From positions 1,364,001-1,428,000 of the forward strand of contig NZ_CP159486.1 of assembly GCF_041902845.1 (NCBI RefSeq): a stretch of 64,000 nucleotides of DNA. The letters run 5' to 3'. The notes below the pieces were generated by a model that saw only the letters and a list, made by a program, of their open reading frames with translations, was not told the DNA's origin and ran no database searches. The position numbers were made by a program, and so were the translations under genes. Source of the DNA: Limibacterium fermenti. Its GTDB lineage: Bacteria > Bacteroidota > Bacteroidia > Bacteroidales > Dysgonomonadaceae. Shown one piece after another: positions 60,580 through 64,000 of the stretch (its first letter is position 1; the number at the start of each line of letters is the position of its first letter).

Positions 60580-61515
60580 ATGCAGGAAAGGCCGTTTAAA
60601 ATTTTCTCCGGCACCAAGTCTCGTTATTTTGCCGAAAAAGTGTGTAACAGCATTGGATGTCCGTTGGGAAATATGATCATCGAACATTTTGCCGATGGTG
60701 AGTTTGCCGTATCTTATGAGGAATCTATACGTGGTAAGCAGGTATTTCTCATTCAATCTACGTTTCCCAATTCCGATAACCTGATGGAATTATTGTTGAT
60801 GATCGACGCCGCAAAGCGTGCATCCGCCAAATCCATTGTCGCCGTGATTCCTTATTTCGGATGGGCGAGGCAAGACCGGAAAGATAAGCCCCGTGTGAGT
60901 ATCGCTGCCAAACTCATTGCAGATTTACTGCATGTGGCGGGAATCAACCGGTTGATCACAATGGATCTTCATGCCGATCAGATTCAAGGATTTTTTAATG
61001 TCCCGGTAGATCATTTATATGCTTCGGGGGTTTTTATCGATTATTTGAAAGGATTGGACTTGAGTAATATGGTGATCGCGACACCGGATGTGGGAGGCAC
61101 GAAACGCGCCAGCGCTTATTCCAAGTTTTTAGGATGTCCGATGGTGATCTGTTACAAATTGCGGAAGAAAGCCAATGAAGTTTCCGATATGCAGATTATC
61201 GGCGATGTAAAGGGGATGGATGTGCTGATTATCGATGATATTGTCGATACGGCGGGAACCATTACCAAGGCCGCTAATTTAATTATGGATAAAGGGGCTA
61301 ACTCCGTAAGAGCTATCGCCAGCCATGCCGTGATGTCCGATCCGGCGTCGGAACGGGTGAATCAATCCGCACTAAAAGAAATTATCTTTACCGACAGCAT
61401 ACCTTATTCTAAAAAGTCGGAAAAAGTAAAAATACTTTCGGTTGCCGATATGTTTGCCAACTCCATTATCCGGGTTTATAATAATGAGTCTATTAGTTCT
61501 TTATATGTGGTATAA
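60580..61515 (+). CDS. prs: ribose-phosphate pyrophosphokinase
   Basis: The 311-residue class I PRPP synthetase has PFKIFSGTKSRYFAEKVCNS at the start, the ATP-binding segment YFGWARQDRKDKPRVSIAAK, the ribose-5-phosphate and PRPP loops MDLHADQIQGFFNVPVDHLY and DVLIIDDIVDTAGTI. It makes PRPP from ribose 5-phosphate and ATP for nucleotide, histidine and tryptophan synthesis, in the cytoplasm. It is a single gene with its own -7 motif. Residues of the catalytic flexible loop KLRKKANEV are present. Length is normal. Confidence 0.96.
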   Translation: MQERPFKIFSGTKSRYFAEKVCNSIGCPLGNMIIEHFADGEFAVSYEESIRGKQVFLIQSTFPNSDNLMELLLMIDAAKRASAKSIVAVIPYFGWARQDRKDKPRVSIAAKLIADLLHVAGINRLITMDLHADQIQGFFNVPVDHLYASGVFIDYLKGLDLSNMVIATPDVGGTKRASAYSKFLGCPMVICYKLRKKANEVSDMQIIGDVKGMDVLIIDDIVDTAGTITKAANLIMDKGANSVRAIASHAVMSDPASERVNQSALKEIIFTDSIPYSKKSEKVKILSVADMFANSIIRVYNNESISSLYVV

Positions 61516-61531
61516 TTAAAAAACTTTTGGT

Positions 61532-61794
61532 ATGCGGAGAAACGATATCATCAAGAAGCTGTTTCTGTGGCTTTTCCTTTTTTCGGTAGGATTCTCTGCG
61601 CATGCATAGAAGTTGAATTTCAAGGCGGACGGGACTTTTAAAATTGTTCAGTTTGCCGGCGATGTGGTTACGGGTGAGCCGGTAATGCCCGGATTGTCGA
61701 ACTGAAAGAAGGTACGCGGGAGTTTGTTACTTGGATCCGCTTATTGGACGGAACGGTAAAAGACCGGACTGTGTTTCCCAAGGATTTTGAATAA
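61532..61794 (+). pseudogene. remnant of an exported metallophosphoesterase gene
   Basis: The first 25 codons encode a signal peptide (MRRNDIIKKLFLWLFLF) followed by a stop codon, then the expected mature start KLNFKADGTFKIVQF and, after only a short gap, the C-terminal tail RIVELKEGTREFVTWIRLLD ending FPKDFE. These are the two ends of a calcineurin-like phosphoesterase; the catalytic centre of about 300 residues is gone, and the two parts are in different frames. It is thus a deletion derivative, non-functional. It lies 16 bases after prs. Confidence 0.8.
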
Positions 61795-61835
61795 AATAAA
61801 AGATGCGAATTTGAGACGGCCTCTTTTAAATTCTA

Positions 61836-62240
61836 TTATTCTTCCGTGAGGATTTTCACAAATCCTGCCGGAAGCCATATATTCTTGATGGAAAGCGCGC
61901 GTTTAAACAACGGGGCGATTTCCGATTCGTGAAAACCGGCTATCCCGCATCCGACACGCGTTACTAAGAACGTGAGGTCGGAATGTTCGGCGGCAAAATC
62001 GATAAACTCTTCTACATACGGTTGAATGACCTCTACGCCTCCATGCATCGTGGGGATGCCGTAGGATTGGCCCTGCAAACCGCAACCTTGCCCCCATATT
62101 GCTCCGAATCTCTCATAGGCCATTTTAGCTGCCCCGCCGCCATGATAGCCTTCGAGGTTGCTTCCAAAAACAAATATTTCGTTATCGTTCAAATCCGAAA
62201 TATAGTCGGGCGTAATTCTGTTATTATCTGATATATTCAT
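61836..62240 (-). CDS. macro-domain-like protein (A1S_2505-type)
   Basis: The 134-residue cytoplasmic protein has the conserved segments IFVFGSNLEGYHGGGAAKMA (24-43), WGQGCGLQGQSYGIPTMHGG and FLVTRVGCGIAGFHESEIAP (about 92-111), typical of a small macro-domain-related family found in phages and bacteria. Such folds bind ADP-ribose or related nucleotides. No catalytic assignment is possible. The gene is single and read against its neighbours. Its start codon touches a long heptamer microsatellite, leaving no room for an ordinary leader. Confidence 0.78.
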   Translation of the reverse strand: MNISDNNRITPDYISDLNDNEIFVFGSNLEGYHGGGAAKMAYERFGAIWGQGCGLQGQSYGIPTMHGGVEVIQPYVEEFIDFAAEHSDLTFLVTRVGCGIAGFHESEIAPLFKRALSIKNIWLPAGFVKILTEE

Positions 62241-62415
62241 GTCTAATGTCTAATGTCTTCAGTCTCCGGTCTTCAGTCTTCGGTCTTCAGTCTTCGGTCT
62301 TCGGTCTTCGGTCTCCGGTCTTCAGTCTTCGGTCTTCAGTCTTCGGTCTTCGGTCTTCGGTCTTCGGTCTTCGGTCTTCGGTCTCCGGTCTCTAACCTCC
62401 AACGTCCAACCTCCC
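62241..62415. repeat. long heptamer microsatellite directly upstream of the macro-like gene
   Basis: About 25 units of GTCTTCG with variants GTCTTCA, GTCTCCG and GTCTAAT in unbroken 7-base register, starting at the base after the start codon (read on plus). It lies between the macro-like gene and the end of the porin gene. Confidence 0.92.
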
Positions 62416-62429
62416 GTCCCTGCATTTTC

Positions 62430-63446
62430 TTAGAACGTAAAAACCAGTTCGACGGTAAATTTATCGGAATCCATTTCGGGATATTTATTGAGTATATCGA
62501 GTTCATTTTCGATGAAGTACCATTCATAGTCGAGACGAAGGATCGAGGAAATGTTTTTTTGTTCAAAGGCGAAGCCCAAGCCCACGGTCAGGCGATTGAC
62601 ATCGAATCCTTTATTGTCCGGATTCTTGTCAATGGCATCCCATCGGGCAGCCGGAACCAGCCGGTCGAAAAAGCGGCTTTTCGTTAAAGGAATAAAATAG
62701 GCCCCTTGAAAATAATAAGAAAGCATATCGCTTTCAGCTTCTACGCGACTGTCTCTTTTCATGATCTCGGTTTCCAATTTCCAATTACGCGCCTCATAGC
62801 GAAGATCGGCGCCATAAAAAAGATAGTGAATATCTTCATTTTGATAATCGTAATATTTTATCGTGCTGCGAAATCCCTTCATGCTGCCTACGGCCAGCCG
62901 GGCGCCATACGATAAGCGATCGCGCCATACCGGATCATTAATGGTGTTGCCGTTATAGATTCCCAATTCAAATGAAGAGGGGACCGAACCGATTTTAAAT
63001 TCATAATCCGCTCTAAAACCTAAATCGCGTGTACTTAAAAAATATTTTCCAATGAACGCTCTATTCGCAAACATCATTTCGGAAGGGCTTACGATGTATT
63101 GGTTGAAAATGGGCACGCTGGTTTGACCGAGCGTTAAGGAAAGCCCGTCGACCGGCTTTAAGGATCCGCTCAAATCCAATACTTCGAAGCGGCCTTCATT
63201 GCTTAATTCGACTTGCGCTTTGTAGCCCGAAAACGAGTTGATGTTTCCTGAAGCCCCTATACGTGAATTACGCACGGAAAAGCGCGACATGCCTGTTTCG
63301 CTGGCATATTCGAACTTGTTTTTCAGTGTTCCGGAGATCTTCATGCTCGGATAAGAAACCGAATCTGCCTCCTGTGCGCAAATAGAAGGAATAAAAAAAC
63401 TGACAAAAAATAAAACAAACAGAGAACGGTCATGCATTAATTTCAT
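62430..63446 (-). CDS. phosphate-selective porin O/P-like outer membrane protein
   Basis: The 338-residue protein has a signal peptide (ending PSICAQ) and the OprO/OprP pattern: GTLKNKFEYASETGMSRFSV, NSRIGASGNINSFSGYKAQV, LTLGQTSVPIFNQYIVSPSE, RDLGFRADYEF and a final barrel strand KFTVELVFTF. The 16-18-stranded barrel would form an outer-membrane pore; for the Bacteroidota relatives, the preference for phosphate is not established. Its gene starts 13 bases after the methyltransferase stop, in the same direction. Confidence 0.88.
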   Translation of the reverse strand: MKLMHDRSLFVLFFVSFFIPSICAQEADSVSYPSMKISGTLKNKFEYASETGMSRFSVRNSRIGASGNINSFSGYKAQVELSNEGRFEVLDLSGSLKPVDGLSLTLGQTSVPIFNQYIVSPSEMMFANRAFIGKYFLSTRDLGFRADYEFKIGSVPSSFELGIYNGNTINDPVWRDRLSYGARLAVGSMKGFRSTIKYYDYQNEDIHYLFYGADLRYEARNWKLETEIMKRDSRVEAESDMLSYYFQGAYFIPLTKSRFFDRLVPAARWDAIDKNPDNKGFDVNRLTVGLGFAFEQKNISSILRLDYEWYFIENELDILNKYPEMDSDKFTVELVFTF

Positions 63447-63458
63447 ATTCTTTATGAG

Positions 63459-64000
63459 TTAGTGGTGATCGGTTTTTTGCTCGAGATCGAGAAAAGCTCG
63501 TTTTCGTTCTATGCCCCAATGGTAACCTCCCAACTTGCCGTCGCTGCGGATAACCCGGTGGCACGGGATGAGGTACGATACCGGATTCATTCCTATGGCC
63601 GTGCCTACCGCACGAATGGCTCCCGGATGACCTGCCGATTGCGCGAGAGAACGATAGGTGGTTGTTTTGCCTTTAGGAACGGATAACAAGGCTTTCCACA
63701 CGTCTGTTTGGAACTCGGTACCCCGGATGTGTAAAGGAAGCGACGTGTCCGACGGCTTTCCTTCGAGGAGCGTCAATGCCCGTCGGTGCAATGTGTTCGA
63801 TCGTTTGTCGAACAAAGCTCCCGGATACCTCCGGTGTAATTCTTCGATGATTTTTTCGCTGGAACCGAAAGCCAGGAAGCAGATACCTTTGGGGGTCGAA
63901 GCGATAAGGGTTTCTCCGCCAATGGTCTCGTAAAGTTCATACTCTATACGCAATCCCCGTATTTCGTCAGCCTGCAAAGGTTCAATAGATACGTTGCTTG
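63459..64000 (-). CDS. methylated-DNA-protein cysteine methyltransferase, C-terminal part (5' end outside window)
   Basis: The reading frame is open to the end of the window, so the gene starts further on. The visible 180 residues carry an Ada/Ogt N-terminal domain (GGETLIASTPKGICFLAFGS) and the catalytic domain: FQTDVWKALLSVPKGKTTTY, GNPVSYLIPCHRVIRSDGKL-like region with the acceptor cysteine in IPCHRVI, and GGYHWGIERKRAFLDLE. It repairs O6-methylguanine by taking the alkyl group in a suicide reaction. The preceding IEPLQADEIRGLRIEYEL is typical of fused Ada-like proteins having an AraC-type N-terminus; the fusion partner is not in this window. Confidence 0.9.
   Translation of the reverse strand, partial: SNVSIEPLQADEIRGLRIEYELYETIGGETLIASTPKGICFLAFGSSEKIIEELHRRYPGALFDKRSNTLHRRALTLLEGKPSDTSLPLHIRGTEFQTDVWKALLSVPKGKTTTYRSLAQSAGHPGAIRAVGTAIGMNPVSYLIPCHRVIRSDGKLGGYHWGIERKRAFLDLEQKTDHH

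Noticed and set aside
1..64000. tRNA, rRNA, transposase or phage genes
   Set aside because: None recognised on either strand by eye; a dedicated tRNA/Rfam scan could still find small RNAs I cannot see.

Overview
The window looks like a chromosomal piece of a Bacteroidales bacterium. The evidence is a SusC/SusD pair, many Bacteroidota-type lipoprotein signals, promoter-like motifs of the TTTG-N19..21-TAnnTTTG kind, A/T-rich leaders in place of Shine-Dalgarno sites, and families such as DUF6261, DUF3467 and the TolC/RND/adaptor set. I do not place it more precisely than the order. All calls come from reading the sequence and recalling families; nothing was searched.

Layout. 1-1.3 kb: 3' end of carB. 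1.4-7.7 kb (minus): RND efflux operon (adaptor, pump, TolC) ending in a lipopolysaccharide-kinase-like gene. 7.8-11.2 kb: outer-membrane barrel protein, AraC regulator, acyl-CoA ligase. 11.5-29.2 kb: a large carbohydrate region with a DoxX membrane protein, an anchored Gfo/Idh/MocA oxidoreductase, a GH92-GH43 fusion enzyme, a TIG/NHL lipoprotein, SusC, SusD, a DUF1735/DUF4973 lipoprotein, then a Tat-exported Gfo/Idh/MocA enzyme, a DUF1080 lipoprotein and a TIM-barrel lipoprotein. The last three resemble the periplasmic glycoside 3-oxidation route known from Bacteroides, here next to a Sus system. 29.3-36.1 kb: class II aldolase, alanine dehydrogenase, DUF3467, cytochrome bd oxidase, Pcm. 36.3-39.9 kb: a repeat array leading to a DUF6261 gene, a DUF3298 lipoprotein, rsmG and a DUF4160/DUF2442 pair. 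40-49.9 kb: metallo-beta-lactamase-fold hydrolase, gcvP, mazG, dsbD, katA with a PerR-like regulator, nitroreductase. 50-56 kb: dnaB, small lipoprotein, LysM protein, barrel protein, U32 peptidase. 56-64 kb: a second repeat array with a helical-protein gene, remnants, patatin, GH13 amylase, prs, a broken phosphoesterase gene, a macro-like protein, a porin and the C-terminal part of an Ada/Ogt methyltransferase.

Three things stand out. (1) Two unrelated-looking helical-protein genes (36828 and 56551) are each preceded by an imperfect tandem array with strict period 42 or 21 bp; the first array lies inside a predicted transcribed leader. (2) A palindromic element of about 100 bp occurs three times, twice as an inverted pair around alanine dehydrogenase. 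(3) Degenerate 7-10 bp microsatellites abut start or stop codons at many gene borders. The rest is mostly ordinary core metabolism.
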